NCBI GenBank assembly: GCA_017302615.1
Contig: JAFLDB010000018.1
Coordinates: 1-39,749, forward strand
DNA from: Sphingomonadales bacterium
GTDB lineage: Bacteria; Pseudomonadota; Alphaproteobacteria; Sphingomonadales; Sphingomonadaceae
Reading direction: 5' to 3'
DNA length: 39,749 nucleotides
Each line of letters starts with the position of its first letter. The stretch's first letter is position 1. The notes under the pieces are model-generated. The model searched no databases, was not told the DNA's origin, and was given only the letters and a program-made list of their open reading frames with translations. A program made the translations under genes and the position numbers. Below, piece by piece: positions 1 to 7,880 of the stretch.

Positions 1-2007
1 CGCAGCGCCTGCCGGGCGCGGACCGCCGGAAGCGGCGCCTGCGGGGCGCCGCCCGCCCATGCCCATCATGCCGCCACCGCCGCCTTCCGGCGCCTTGCCG
101 ATTCCGCCCGAGGTGTTGAAACCCCAGCGCAGGCGGGAGCTTTCCTGCCGGGCAAAGGTGATCGGCCGCTGATCGATCGCGACCAGCCGGCCGCTGGCAT
201 CGCGGGTCACCCGGCCGGGGAATGCCGCCTCGATTTCAGGCGTGAGCAGCGGGAAGCTGGCGGTGACATCGTTGGAGCGGTTGGAGAACCATTCCACGAT
301 CAGATTGGAATTGGGGATCGGCAGGGTCCAGTTGGCCGAAAGCTTCCAGTCGCGCTGTTGTTCGCGGCGCAGCAGCGGATTGCCGCCGCCGGTGACAGCG
401 ACCAGCACCGTTTCCCCGCGCGAGAAATCGTAAACCGGCATGTTGAAGGTCACCGCCTGGGGATTGCCCAGCTGGGCAAGGCCCGGCGCGGCCTGGTTCG
501 AAATATAGCTGGCCTGCAGGTTGAGCTTCTCGGTCACCCCCCAGGTCAGCCCCGCGCTCCAGTCGGTCAGCGAACCGAAGTCCGAAAGTTCGTTCCAGCC
601 GCCGCTGACATTGAGCGTCAGATCGCCCAGCCCGGCGCCGAAATTCTCGCGCCGACTGGTCAGCGGGATCGCGACATTGACCCCCAGGGTAAAGTCCCCG
701 CGGCTGAGGCTGACCGGACCGGTCAGGCTGCGGGTGTCACTGCTGTCGATCGATGACCAGCCATAGCCGGTCCGGAAAGTCGTGCTGATCTCTCCGCCCG
801 GCAGGCGGACAGGCCGACCGACCAGTGTGACGAGCGAGGCAACCGTATCGGTATTGGTCTTGGTCCGGTCAAACCCGGGATCCGCCAAGGCCGGCAGCGG
901 CCCGGTGATCGGCAGGGTTCCGGCCAGGGCCTGCGCGGCGAGGCCCGAAAGATCGGCCCGGCGATCGATCCGCGCCCGGCTTTCAACGTGGTTGGCATCC
1001 AGCGTCGCGGTGAACTGCCAGCGACCGAACGCCTTGTTGAATCCCGCCCCGCCCTGCACCGTGGTGCTATGGCTGATCCGGTCGAGCGGATCGGGCAGCG
1101 CCCGCACCGCAGTGGCCCCGCCCGGCGCGGTCAACAGTACGGTGTTGAGGCCGGAATAGGCGTGGCTGTCGGTGTGCGTGATCGAACCGTTGAGGCTGAA
1201 CGAGCCGCCCGTGCCGCCCTGGCCAAAGCCCTTGGTCCAGGCCAGGTCCATCTGGAAACTGCGCGAATCCGCGATCAGCGAGCGGTTCTCTGCCGGCAGC
1301 GGATCGGTCGAAACGGTCGGGATATTGCCGGGCGACTGGATCAGCGGCCGCTCGTTTTCAAACAGCGGGCTGGTGTCGCTCGCTTCCAGTGAGACGGTGA
1401 AGCGGTTCAGCTTGTTGATCTTCAGCAGGGTGCCTTCCAGCTCCCACTGCGAGAAGCCGCCGCGCGTCGGGACCGAATAGTCGATCTCGACCCGGCGGTT
1501 GGAATAGTTGTCCTTGAGGATCAGGTTCACCACCCGCGAATTGGGCGGGAAACCGTAACGCAGGCCAACTTCCTCGGGCAGCACTTCGACCCGCTTGATC
1601 GCTTCGGGCGGATAGTTGCGCATTTCGCGGAAGTTGGTGATGCGCTGGCCATTTACCAGGATCACCGGCGGACCGCCACTGCCGCGCCCCCGGCCTGAGC
1701 CGGTCTGCGGGCTGACTCGGTCCAGCAGCTCGGTCACCGACGAGGCGCCAAGAGCCTGGATGTCATCCTCGTTCAGGACGGCGATGGGAGCCTGGGGCGC
1801 TTCGATCTGGCCATTGATGCGGGTGGCGACGACCAGGATCTCGTCGCTTTCCAGCGCTTCCACCTGATTGGCGGCATCCTGCTCTGCCCCGGCCGCATCG
1901 ATCGCGGCAGAACCCGACGGGGCGGCATCGGCAGGCGCTACGCCCGCCTGAGCGGCGTAGGCCGGACTGGCGGCGAGCAGGAACGTCAATGTGGTGAAAG
2001 TACGCAT
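1..2007 (-). CDS. TonB-dependent outer-membrane receptor, 3' end beyond the window
   Basis: The first 669 codons of a gene read on the minus strand and still open at base 1. The product starts [18 protein letters not shown], a clear Sec signal peptide. A plug domain follows (about residues 45-170), with the typical stretch predicting a VILVNGQRI strand and the conserved segment [12 protein letters not shown]. After it comes a long series of amphipathic strands expected of the beta-barrel. This is the TonB-dependent uptake receptor family, which is greatly expanded in sphingomonads. The substrate cannot be told from sequence. No TonB box is obvious. Oddity: the last 40 or so visible residues (bases 1-115) are a low-complexity Gly/Met/Ala/Pro loop containing [11 protein letters not shown]. 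It is divergent from infA across 225 bases of intergenic DNA. Family is near certain; ligand is unknown. Confidence 0.9.
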   Translation of the reverse strand, partial: MRTFTTLTFLLAASPAYAAQAGVAPADAAPSGSAAIDAAGAEQDAANQVEALESDEILVVATRINGQIEAPQAPIAVLNEDDIQALGASSVTELLDRVSPQTGSGRGRGSGGPPVILVNGQRITNFREMRNYPPEAIKRVEVLPEEVGLRYGFPPNSRVVNLILKDNYSNRRVEIDYSVPTRGGFSQWELEGTLLKINKLNRFTVSLEASDTSPLFENERPLIQSPGNIPTVSTDPLPAENRSLIADSRSFQMDLAWTKGFGQGGTGGSFSLNGSITHTDSHAYSGLNTVLLTAPGGATAVRALPDPLDRISHSTTVQGGAGFNKAFGRWQFTATLDANHVESRARIDRRADLSGLAAQALAGTLPITGPLPALADPGFDRTKTNTDTVASLVTLVGRPVRLPGGEISTTFRTGYGWSSIDSSDTRSLTGPVSLSRGDFTLGVNVAIPLTSRRENFGAGLGDLTLNVSGGWNELSDFGSLTDWSAGLTWGVTEKLNLQASYISNQAAPGLAQLGNPQAVTFNMPVYDFSRGETVLVAVTGGGNPLLRREQQRDWKLSANWTLPIPNSNLIVEWFSNRSNDVTASFPLLTPEIEAAFPGRVTRDASGRLVAIDQRPITFARQESSRLRWGFNTSGGIGKAPEGGGGGMMGMGGRRPAGAASGGPRPAGAA

Positions 2008-2232
2008 GATCTTGCGGTCAGCTCCGGAAAATGGCGGTATTTCAGGACGGACCCCCCGTTGTTGCCTTTGACCCGGCCATCGCTGCATTGCAACAACCCC
2101 CGTCGTATCAAATTGTCGCTTCGTAGAAGGCACGGGCGGGCAACGGGTCTGCGCCAGAGGCTTTCCTTTTTCGCTTTGCGGGTCTATGGGCGCGGCACTT
2201 CAACCGAAACTGACGACGGAATACAGGCGCGA

Positions 2233-2481
2233 ATGGCGAAGGAAGAACTGCTCGAAATGCGTGGCACGGTGGTGGAACTGCTGCCCAATGCCATGTTCCG
2301 CGTCCGCCTGGAAAACGATCACGAGATCCTTGGCCACACCGCCGGCAAGATGCGCAAGAACCGCATCCGCGTGCTGGTGGGCGATGAAGTGCTGGTTGAA
2401 CTGACCCCCTATGACCTGACCAAGGGCCGCATCACCTATCGCTTCATGCCCGGCCGTGGCGGCCCCGGCCAGTTCGGCTGA
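2233..2481 (+). CDS. infA: Translation initiation factor IF-1
   Basis: Encodes an 82-residue S1/OB-fold protein starting [20 protein letters not shown], matching bacterial IF-1 over its whole length (E. coli IF-1 is 72 residues). The extra residues form a Gly-rich tail ending [11 protein letters not shown]-1 binds the 30S A site with IF-2 and IF-3 during initiation. An upstream in-frame start at 2059 would add 58 residues with no family similarity, so the ATG at 2233 was chosen. Only a weak purine-rich stretch precedes it. The gene heads a tightly packed block with maf, an RNase E/G homologue and yacG. Identification is secure. Confidence 0.97.
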   Translation: MAKEELLEMRGTVVELLPNAMFRVRLENDHEILGHTAGKMRKNRIRVLVGDEVLVELTPYDLTKGRITYRFMPGRGGPGQFG

Positions 2482-2482
2482 T

Positions 2483-3061
2483 TTGACCGCCCCCGCGCTC
2501 GTCCTTGCCAGCTCATCTCCGCGCAGGCGCGATCTGCTGGCGCGGATCGGGGCCATGCCGGACCGGATCTGCTCTCCCGATATCGATGAAAGCCCGCTGC
2601 AGGGGGAACTGCCCCGGGCCTATGCCCTGCGCCTGGCCCAGGCCAAGGCAGCGGCGGTTGACCGTCACGCGGGCGAGATCGTCCTGGCCGGTGATACCAC
2701 CGTGGCATTGGGCCGCCGGATCCTGCCCCCGGCCGAGAGCGAGACGATCCAGCGACACTTGCTGCAACTGATCTCCGGCCGCCGCCACCGCTGCATTTCC
2801 GCAGTTTGCGTGATCGACCCGGTTGGCGCGGTGCGCACCCGCGTGGTTGAAACGGTCGTCATCTTCAAGCGCCTCAGCGACGCCGAAATCGACGCCTATG
2901 TCGCCAGCGGCGAAGGTTTGGGCAAGGCCGGCGGCTATGCCATCCAGGGCCGGGCCGAGGCACTGATCCGCCATGTCGCCGGCAGCCACTCCGGCGTGAT
3001 CGGCCTGCCGCTGTTCGAAACGCGCGCACTGCTCAAGGCATCGGGCTATCCCCTTGGCTGA
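2483..3061 (+). CDS. maf: Maf-family nucleoside triphosphate pyrophosphatase
   Basis: About 192 residues. The N-terminal [12 protein letters not shown] is the Maf signature loop, AGDTTVALG carries the conserved metal/base-binding Asp, and [10 protein letters not shown] is the second conserved motif. Maf proteins hydrolyse non-canonical or canonical NTPs to NMP and PPi and were first described as septation inhibitors. The start is uncertain. A TTG at 2483, immediately after the infA stop, gives the usual N-terminus ([14 protein letters not shown]) and is preferred. A GTG at 2456, inside infA, would add nine residues. Neither has a strong ribosome-binding site, so translation is probably coupled to infA. 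The 3' end overlaps the next gene by 8 bases. Which Maf subfamily (dTTP/UTP or m7GTP preference) cannot be decided here. Confidence 0.92.
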   Translation: MTAPALVLASSSPRRRDLLARIGAMPDRICSPDIDESPLQGELPRAYALRLAQAKAAAVDRHAGEIVLAGDTTVALGRRILPPAESETIQRHLLQLISGRRHRCISAVCVIDPVGAVRTRVVETVVIFKRLSDAEIDAYVASGEGLGKAGGYAIQGRAEALIRHVAGSHSGVIGLPLFETRALLKASGYPLG

Positions 3062-4013
3062 GTGGCTGGTCGAAGCCGGGATCGGCGAGGAGCGCGCGGC
3101 CCTGATCAGCAATGGCGAGGTGATTGCCGCACGGCTGCGCTGGCCGGGCGGGCTGGAAGCGGGCCTGATCGCCGATGCCGTGCTGATATCGCGCAAGGCC
3201 GGATCGAAGCGCGGCACCGCCCGCTTTGCCAATGGCGAGGAAGCCCTGGTTGACGGCCTGCCGCGCGAGGCCAGCGAGGGCGCGCCGCTGCGGCTCAAGG
3301 TGACCCGCGCCGCCATTGCCGAACGCGGCCGGTTCAAGCGGGCGCAAGCCCGGCCCACGAACGAGGCCCCGCGGCCTGCCCCGACCCTTGCCGAAGCACT
3401 GGGTGCCCGGCCGGTCGCGCAATTCCCCTCCGGCTTTTGGGAGGACCTGATCGCCGATGCGGCCGGCGGCGACCTGGCCTTCGCGGGCGGCGCCTTGACC
3501 ATCACCCCCACCCCGGCCCTGACCGTGATCGACATCGACGGCGACCTGCCGCCCCGGGCGCTGGCCCTTGCCGCCGTGCCGGTGCTGGCAGCGGCGATCC
3601 GTCTGCTGGACCTTGGCGGGTCGATCGGGATCGACTTTCCCAGCCTGTCCGACAAGGCCGACCGCAAGGCGGTGGACGAGGCCGTGGGTGCAGCCCTGGC
3701 CGACTGGCCGCACGAGCGCACCGCGATGAACGGGTTCGGACTGGTGCAACTTGTGGCGCGGCTGGAGCGCCCCTCGCTGCTGCACCGGGCTATGCTCGAT
3801 CCGCTTGGCACGGCAGCGCGGCTGCTGCTGCGCCGGGCCGAGCGGGTGGGCGAACCCGGCGTGCTGCTGCTCACCGCTTCACCCGCTGTCCGGGCTGCCG
3901 TATTGCCGGAATGGGAAGCGGAGCTGGCCCGCCGCACCGGACGGCAGATCCGGTGGCACCTCGAGCCGGCTCTTGCGCCTTACGCGGCTTTCGCGCAGGC
4001 GATTGCGCCATGA
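3054..4013 (+). CDS. Short ribonuclease E/G-family protein
   Basis: Encodes 319 residues from a TTG start overlapping the end of maf by 8 bases. Residues about 35-90 look like a reduced S1-type RNA-binding segment. Residues 156-250 match the catalytic domain of RNase [11 protein letters not shown] (Asp160/Asp162) corresponds to the first catalytic aspartate motif and [10 protein letters not shown] (Asp194) to the GIIVIDF motif. It then continues with a [14 protein letters not shown] segment. Compared with RNase G (about 490 residues), the RNase H-like and 5'-sensor region between S1 and the catalytic core is mostly missing, and there is no CPxC zinc-link. It may therefore be a monomeric or degenerate form. 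The position between maf and yacG suggests a conserved block. Activity is an inference; family membership is well supported by the two aspartate motifs. Confidence 0.8.
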   Translation: MAEWLVEAGIGEERAALISNGEVIAARLRWPGGLEAGLIADAVLISRKAGSKRGTARFANGEEALVDGLPREASEGAPLRLKVTRAAIAERGRFKRAQARPTNEAPRPAPTLAEALGARPVAQFPSGFWEDLIADAAGGDLAFAGGALTITPTPALTVIDIDGDLPPRALALAAVPVLAAAIRLLDLGGSIGIDFPSLSDKADRKAVDEAVGAALADWPHERTAMNGFGLVQLVARLERPSLLHRAMLDPLGTAARLLLRRAERVGEPGVLLLTASPAVRAAVLPEWEAELARRTGRQIRWHLEPALAPYAAFAQAIAP

Positions 4014-4177
4014 CCACGCCGATCCGCAAGTGCCCGATCTGCGGCAAGCCCCGCAGCGAAGCCCACCATCCGTTCTGCTCGACCCGCTGCAAGGACCGCG
4101 ACCTGGTCCGCTGGCTGGACGATGGCTATGCCATCCCCGGCCCACCCGCACTGGACGAAGAAGAAGGAAAGGCCTGA
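4010..4177 (+). CDS. yacG: DNA gyrase inhibitor / zinc-binding protein YacG
   Basis: A 55-residue protein beginning [14 protein letters not shown] and followed by [15 protein letters not shown]. This is the four-cysteine zinc finger (CPIC...CSTRC) that defines YacG, with the acidic tail also typical of the family. In E. coli YacG binds GyrB and inhibits gyrase. The ATG overlaps the stop of the RNase E/G homologue (ATGA), so it is the last member of a coupled infA-maf-RNase-yacG unit. Size and motif spacing fit the family fully. Confidence 0.93.
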   Translation: MTTPIRKCPICGKPRSEAHHPFCSTRCKDRDLVRWLDDGYAIPGPPALDEEEGKA

Positions 4178-4261
4178 AAGCCTCTTGCCAAGCGCGCTCT
4201 GCTTCGCCATAGGCGCGCTTCCAGTCGCCAGCCGGTCCATCTGGACCGTGTTTGAGACGAT

Positions 4262-4337
4262 GCCCGGATAGCTCAGTTGGTAGAGCAGCGGATTGAAAAT
4301 CCGCGTGTCGGTGGTTCGAATCCGCCTCCGGGCACCA
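4262..4337 (+). tRNA. tRNA-Phe (GAA)
   Basis: A 76-base cloverleaf with encoded CCA. The acceptor stem GCCCGGA pairs with TCCGGGC. The D-arm is GCTC-AGTTGGTAGA-GAGC type. The anticodon stem GCGGA/TCCGC encloses loop TTGAAAA with anticodon GAA at 4295-4297. The T-arm contains GGTTCGAATCC. GAA reads UUC/UUU, so this is phenylalanine. It lies 85 bases after yacG and converges on the photolyase gene 12 bases downstream. Confidence 0.98.
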
Positions 4338-4349
4338 CTCCCTTTCAGG

Positions 4350-5717
4350 TCAGCCTTTCAATTCCGCCCAGGCGGCCAACGCCCGTGCGCGGCCTTCGGC
4401 GTGGCCGATCAGCTTCTGCGGATAGCCGCGCACCGGCAGCGGCGGATCGTGGATCGCGGCTTCGGGCAGATGCGCCAGTTCCGGCACCCAGCGGCGGATA
4501 TACTCGCCCGCGTCGAACTTCTCCGACTGGCTGAGCGGGGCCATGATCCGCACGAACATGTTGGCGTCCACGCCCGACCCGGCACTCCATTGCCAGTTGA
4601 CCGCGTTTTGCCCGTAGTCGGCATCGACCAGCGTATCCCAGAACCACTGCTCGCCGCGCCGCCAGTCGATCAGCAGGTGCTTGATCAGGAAGCTGGCGAC
4701 GATCATCCGCACCCGGTTGTGCATCCAGCCGCTGTGCCACAGCTGGCGCATCCCGGCATCGACGATCGGATAGCCGGTGCGGCCCTGCTGCCAGGCGGCA
4801 AGATCGACCTCGGCCTCCGGCCCCTCGCGCCAGGGAAAGCGCTCAAACTCCGGCTTGGCGCTGGTTCCGCCATAGCCGGGCAATTGCAGGATCACGTTCT
4901 GGGCATAGTCGCGCCAGCCCAGTTCCCCCAGAAACGTCTCGGTACTCCCTCCCTGCCCGGCTGCGGCGTGCCAGATCGTCGCGGGCGAGATTTCACCAAA
5001 GGCGAGATGCGGCGAAAGGCGCGAGGTACCTTCCACTGCCGGCAGGTTGCGGCGCTGCTGATACTTCGGCGCGCGGTTCAGGAACGTGTCGAGCCGCGCC
5101 AGCGCCCCGCCCTCGCCCGGGGTCCATTCCTCGCGCAGGCCGCCAGCCCAGTCCGGGCGGCTGGGCAGCAGGCCCCAGCTATCCAGCGAATCGCTATCCG
5201 GCCAGATCTGCGGCGCGGTAATCTGCACGGGTTCCGGCAGCGGCGGGGGCGGCGGCATCTGCTGGCACAGCGCGCGCCAGAATGGGGTGTAGATCTTGTA
5301 GGGGCTGCCCGATCCCGTCACGATCGAGCCCGGCGGTGCCAGGTAGTTGCCATGATGCAGGGTAAGGTCCAGCCGCCTGGCCACGGCGCGCTCGGCGTTG
5401 CGCCACCACGGCTCATAGTGATGCAGCGCGTGGACTTCGCCCGCGCCGCACTCAGCCGCCAGCGCAGCCAGCACGTCCTCGCTTTTCCCGCGCCGCAGGA
5501 TCAGGCGCGAGCCTTTGCCGCGCAGCGCCGCATCCAGCGCGGCCAGCGAATGGTGCAGCCACCACCGGCTCGCCCCGCCCATCCGGCGGTGCGCGGGGGT
5601 TTCATCGTCCAGCACATAGACCGGCAGGACCGGCCCGCGCGCGGCCGCTGCCGCAAAAGCGGCATGATCGGCCAGCCGCAAGTCGCGGCGCAGCCAGACG
5701 ATAACAGGTTTGCTCAT
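4350..5717 (-). CDS. phrB: Deoxyribodipyrimidine photo-lyase (class I)
   Basis: Encodes 455 residues. The N-terminal alpha/beta antenna domain starts MSKPVIVWLRRDLRLADH, the photolyase/cryptochrome signature. The FAD-binding helical domain holds RLSPHLAFGEIS, ELGWRDYAQ, GYPIVDAGMRQLWHSGWMHNR and a NWQWSAGSG segment that includes tryptophans of the electron-transfer chain. It repairs cyclobutane pyrimidine dimers using blue light and reduced FAD. The length fits CPD photolyases (E. coli 472). The start codon overlaps the stop of the DUF457-type gene upstream by one base, so the two are probably co-translated. A cryptochrome is possible in principle, but the conserved repair-type sequence around NWQW favours a photolyase. 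Confidence 0.94.
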   Translation of the reverse strand: MSKPVIVWLRRDLRLADHAAFAAAAARGPVLPVYVLDDETPAHRRMGGASRWWLHHSLAALDAALRGKGSRLILRRGKSEDVLAALAAECGAGEVHALHHYEPWWRNAERAVARRLDLTLHHGNYLAPPGSIVTGSGSPYKIYTPFWRALCQQMPPPPPLPEPVQITAPQIWPDSDSLDSWGLLPSRPDWAGGLREEWTPGEGGALARLDTFLNRAPKYQQRRNLPAVEGTSRLSPHLAFGEISPATIWHAAAGQGGSTETFLGELGWRDYAQNVILQLPGYGGTSAKPEFERFPWREGPEAEVDLAAWQQGRTGYPIVDAGMRQLWHSGWMHNRVRMIVASFLIKHLLIDWRRGEQWFWDTLVDADYGQNAVNWQWSAGSGVDANMFVRIMAPLSQSEKFDAGEYIRRWVPELAHLPEAAIHDPPLPVRGYPQKLIGHAEGRARALAAWAELKG

Positions 5718-6646
5718 CAGTGGGGTTTCAGTTCGACCGTGAAATTGCCTCTGGTCGGCACATCCCTGAAACGCTGGTCGGTCAGCAAGATGCCCTTTGG
5801 TCCCGGTGCGGCAATCGGCATCCGGCTCCAGAACAGGAAAGCCTCAGCCTGGGGATCGCCCTTGGCCCACCGGGCGATGCGCGGATCGGCCATGTTGATC
5901 CGGCCGAGCGGCGGCCCGAGCCTGTCACATGTCCCGAACCCGCACGGCACCTTGCCAAAGTGCCCGTCAGCCGAGCGCCACAGCACCTCGCGCTGCCAGA
6001 AGGCCACCGGCACCGGGTTGGCCATGGCAAGGGTCAATCCCGGTTGCTGGGTTCGGACTGCCTGAACCGAAGCGACGCTGACCGCGTTGTTGACGCCGAT
6101 GTAGCCGGTCAGCACCGCCAGGGCGGTAACGGCCGGACGCGTCCAGTCCCCTCGCCCGGCCTGCTCGCGCCGCCGCGACAGCCATACCGCCAGGCCCAGC
6201 CCCAGCAGGATCCACAGGTCGATGATGAACAGCGTGTCGCCATAGAACCATTCGCTGGAGAACGGCTCCAGAAAGCGCACGCCGTAATTGTTGAACCAGT
6301 CGAACAACGGGTGGCTGAGCGTGCCGATCAGGCCGAGCAGGAACAGCCATTTGAAATTGACCGGCAGCCGGCCCTCGGGCCGCTTTCCGCGCCGGTCCTG
6401 CCAGCGATCGTACCACCACAGCCCCGCCGCCAGCAGCAGCGGCAGGACCAGCCAGGCGATCGGCCCGTGGGTGATCCCCCGCCGGAAGCCGAGGTGCTCG
6501 GTCCCTTCCAGCCAGAAGAAACAGGCCGCGTCCACATCGGGAATGTTCGCCCCGATTATCAGCGCCGGCATCCCCAGCCCGGTCCGCCGCTTCAGCCCCG
6601 CCTGCCCCAGCGCGGCACCAATCAGGGAATGGGTGATGTTGTCCAT
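5717..6646 (-). CDS. Membrane-bound metal-dependent hydrolase, DUF457/YdjM-like
   Basis: Encodes 309 residues starting MDNITHSLIGAALGQAGL. The early His6, the NIPDVDA motif (residues 34-40), GITHGPIAW and LSHPLFDWFN are the conserved His/Asp positions of the LexA-regulated YdjM / DUF457 family, thought to be metal-dependent hydrolases of the inner membrane. At least four hydrophobic segments lie between residues 55 and 190. The C-terminal 110 residues are soluble. It sits directly upstream of the photolyase with a one-base overlap. That fits the known DNA-damage link of E. coli YdjM, but no LexA box was identified here. The substrate is unknown. Confidence 0.8.
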   Translation of the reverse strand: MDNITHSLIGAALGQAGLKRRTGLGMPALIIGANIPDVDAACFFWLEGTEHLGFRRGITHGPIAWLVLPLLLAAGLWWYDRWQDRRGKRPEGRLPVNFKWLFLLGLIGTLSHPLFDWFNNYGVRFLEPFSSEWFYGDTLFIIDLWILLGLGLAVWLSRRREQAGRGDWTRPAVTALAVLTGYIGVNNAVSVASVQAVRTQQPGLTLAMANPVPVAFWQREVLWRSADGHFGKVPCGFGTCDRLGPPLGRINMADPRIARWAKGDPQAEAFLFWSRMPIAAPGPKGILLTDQRFRDVPTRGNFTVELKPH

Positions 6647-6773
6647 GCGGGGCGGCCTGACCTGACAAAGTTCACAGGGTTCCGGGAAAGAAAAATGTTC
6701 CCAACCTCAACGGGATGCGAAGCATGGCAGGAGAAGTACGGGTAGGAAAGGTGGACTGTCGGCCATAAGGAAA

Positions 6774-6807
6774 GCGCGGCGAAATCGTGCACCCGATTTC
6801 CCCGCGC
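6774..6807 (-). terminator. Rho-independent terminator of the korAB operon
   Basis: A 14-bp stem with one mismatch (6774-6787 with 6794-6807) encloses a 6-base loop. It lies 30 bases after the korB stop. Read on the minus strand the hairpin is followed by TTTCCTTAT, a reasonable U-rich tail. Confidence 0.75.
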
Positions 6808-6836
6808 TCCTGTCCTTCGAACCGGACTCCCTGCCC

Positions 6837-7880
6837 CTAAAGCTCCGGGCCGTCCTCGCTCACCGTCCAGGTCTGGCCCTTGGCCAGCAGGCGGGCGAGG
6901 TCGGTGCTCTTGCCTTCGCGGGCCTTGGTGTCCTGGCCCAGCACCGCATCCTCATAGGTCGGGCGGGGATCGTCGTAGATCACGCCGAGCGCCATCGGGA
7001 ACGGGCCGAACGGCATTTCGACCAGCATGTGCGCGATCGAGCGGTTGGTGACGTCGTGGACGATCACGCCAGCCGCCTGCCAATCGCCGTCGACGACATC
7101 GACGACCTTCAGGGTCAGCTTCTCGCCATCCAGGGCAATGCCCTTCTGCCCGCCGGTCTTGTCGCTGCCGAACAGCATCGGCTCGCCGTTCTTGAGCCAC
7201 AGCTGCCGGTCTTCCGCGCCCTTGGGGGCGGCGAAATCGTCGAAGCGGTCCTTGTTGTAGACGATGCAGTTCTGGAAGATTTCCACGAAGGCCGCACCCT
7301 TGTGGGCATGGGCGGCCTTCAGCACTTCGGGCAGGTGCTTCGACACGTCGAACCCGCGCGCAACAAACCGCGCGCCCGCACCCAGCGCGAAAGCGCAGGG
7401 CAGCGCCGGGTGATCGACCGAGCCGAGCGGCGTGGTCGGGCTGTGGGTGCCTTCGCGGCTGGTCGGCGAGTACTGGCCCTTGGTCAGACCGTAGATCTCG
7501 TTGTTGAACAGCAGCACCTGGCAGTTCAGGTTGCGGCGCAGCAGGTGCATGGTGTGGTTGCCGCCGATGCTCATCCCGTCGCCGTCACCGGTGACCAGCC
7601 AGATATCCAGTTCCGGATTGGCCAGCTTGATCCCCGTCGCCACCGCCGGCGCGCGGCCGTGGATGGTGTGGAAGCCATAGCTTTCGACGTAATAGGGGAA
7701 CCGGCTGGAGCAGCCGATGCCCGAAACGAACACGGTCTTGGCCGGGTCCGCGCCCAGTTCCGGCAGGGTTCGCTGCACCGCCTTCAGGATCGCATAGTCC
7801 CCGCAGCCGGGGCACCAGCGAACTTCCTGGTCCGATTCCCAGTCCTTGAGGGTGGTGGTGATGGGGGTGATCGCGTTCAT
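6837..7880 (-). CDS. korB: 2-oxoglutarate/2-oxoacid:ferredoxin oxidoreductase, beta subunit
   Basis: Encodes 347 residues. CPGCGDY (Cys23, Cys26), GIGCSSRF (Cys57) and FQNCIVYN (Cys205) supply the four ligands of the [4Fe-4S] cluster of the OFOR beta subunit. TGDGDGMSIGGNH (97-109) and NNEIYGLTKGQYSPTS are the thiamine-diphosphate/Mg binding motifs. With KorA it converts a 2-oxoacid (most likely 2-oxoglutarate) plus CoA to acyl-CoA and CO2 with reduction of ferredoxin. The gene starts 4 bases inside the korA end (ATG overlapping the stop) and is followed by a hairpin terminator. Substrate preference (2-oxoglutarate versus pyruvate or branched-chain) is inferred from the two-subunit architecture. 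Confidence 0.92.
   Translation of the reverse strand: MNAITPITTTLKDWESDQEVRWCPGCGDYAILKAVQRTLPELGADPAKTVFVSGIGCSSRFPYYVESYGFHTIHGRAPAVATGIKLANPELDIWLVTGDGDGMSIGGNHTMHLLRRNLNCQVLLFNNEIYGLTKGQYSPTSREGTHSPTTPLGSVDHPALPCAFALGAGARFVARGFDVSKHLPEVLKAAHAHKGAAFVEIFQNCIVYNKDRFDDFAAPKGAEDRQLWLKNGEPMLFGSDKTGGQKGIALDGEKLTLKVVDVVDGDWQAAGVIVHDVTNRSIAHMLVEMPFGPFPMALGVIYDDPRPTYEDAVLGQDTKAREGKSTDLARLLAKGQTWTVSEDGPEL

Noticed and set aside
2059..2232. 58-residue N-terminal extension of IF-1
   Set aside because: IF-1 homologues start at MAKEE; the extension is basic, unrelated sequence in the intergenic region.
2513..3937. 474-residue minus-strand open frame over maf and the RNase E/G homologue
   Set aside because: Low-complexity Ser/Arg/Ala product opposite two genes with clear motifs and coupled starts.
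4262..4337. tRNA-Phe as an integration (att) site
   Set aside because: No integrase, no direct repeat of the tRNA 3' end and no foreign genes lie next to it.
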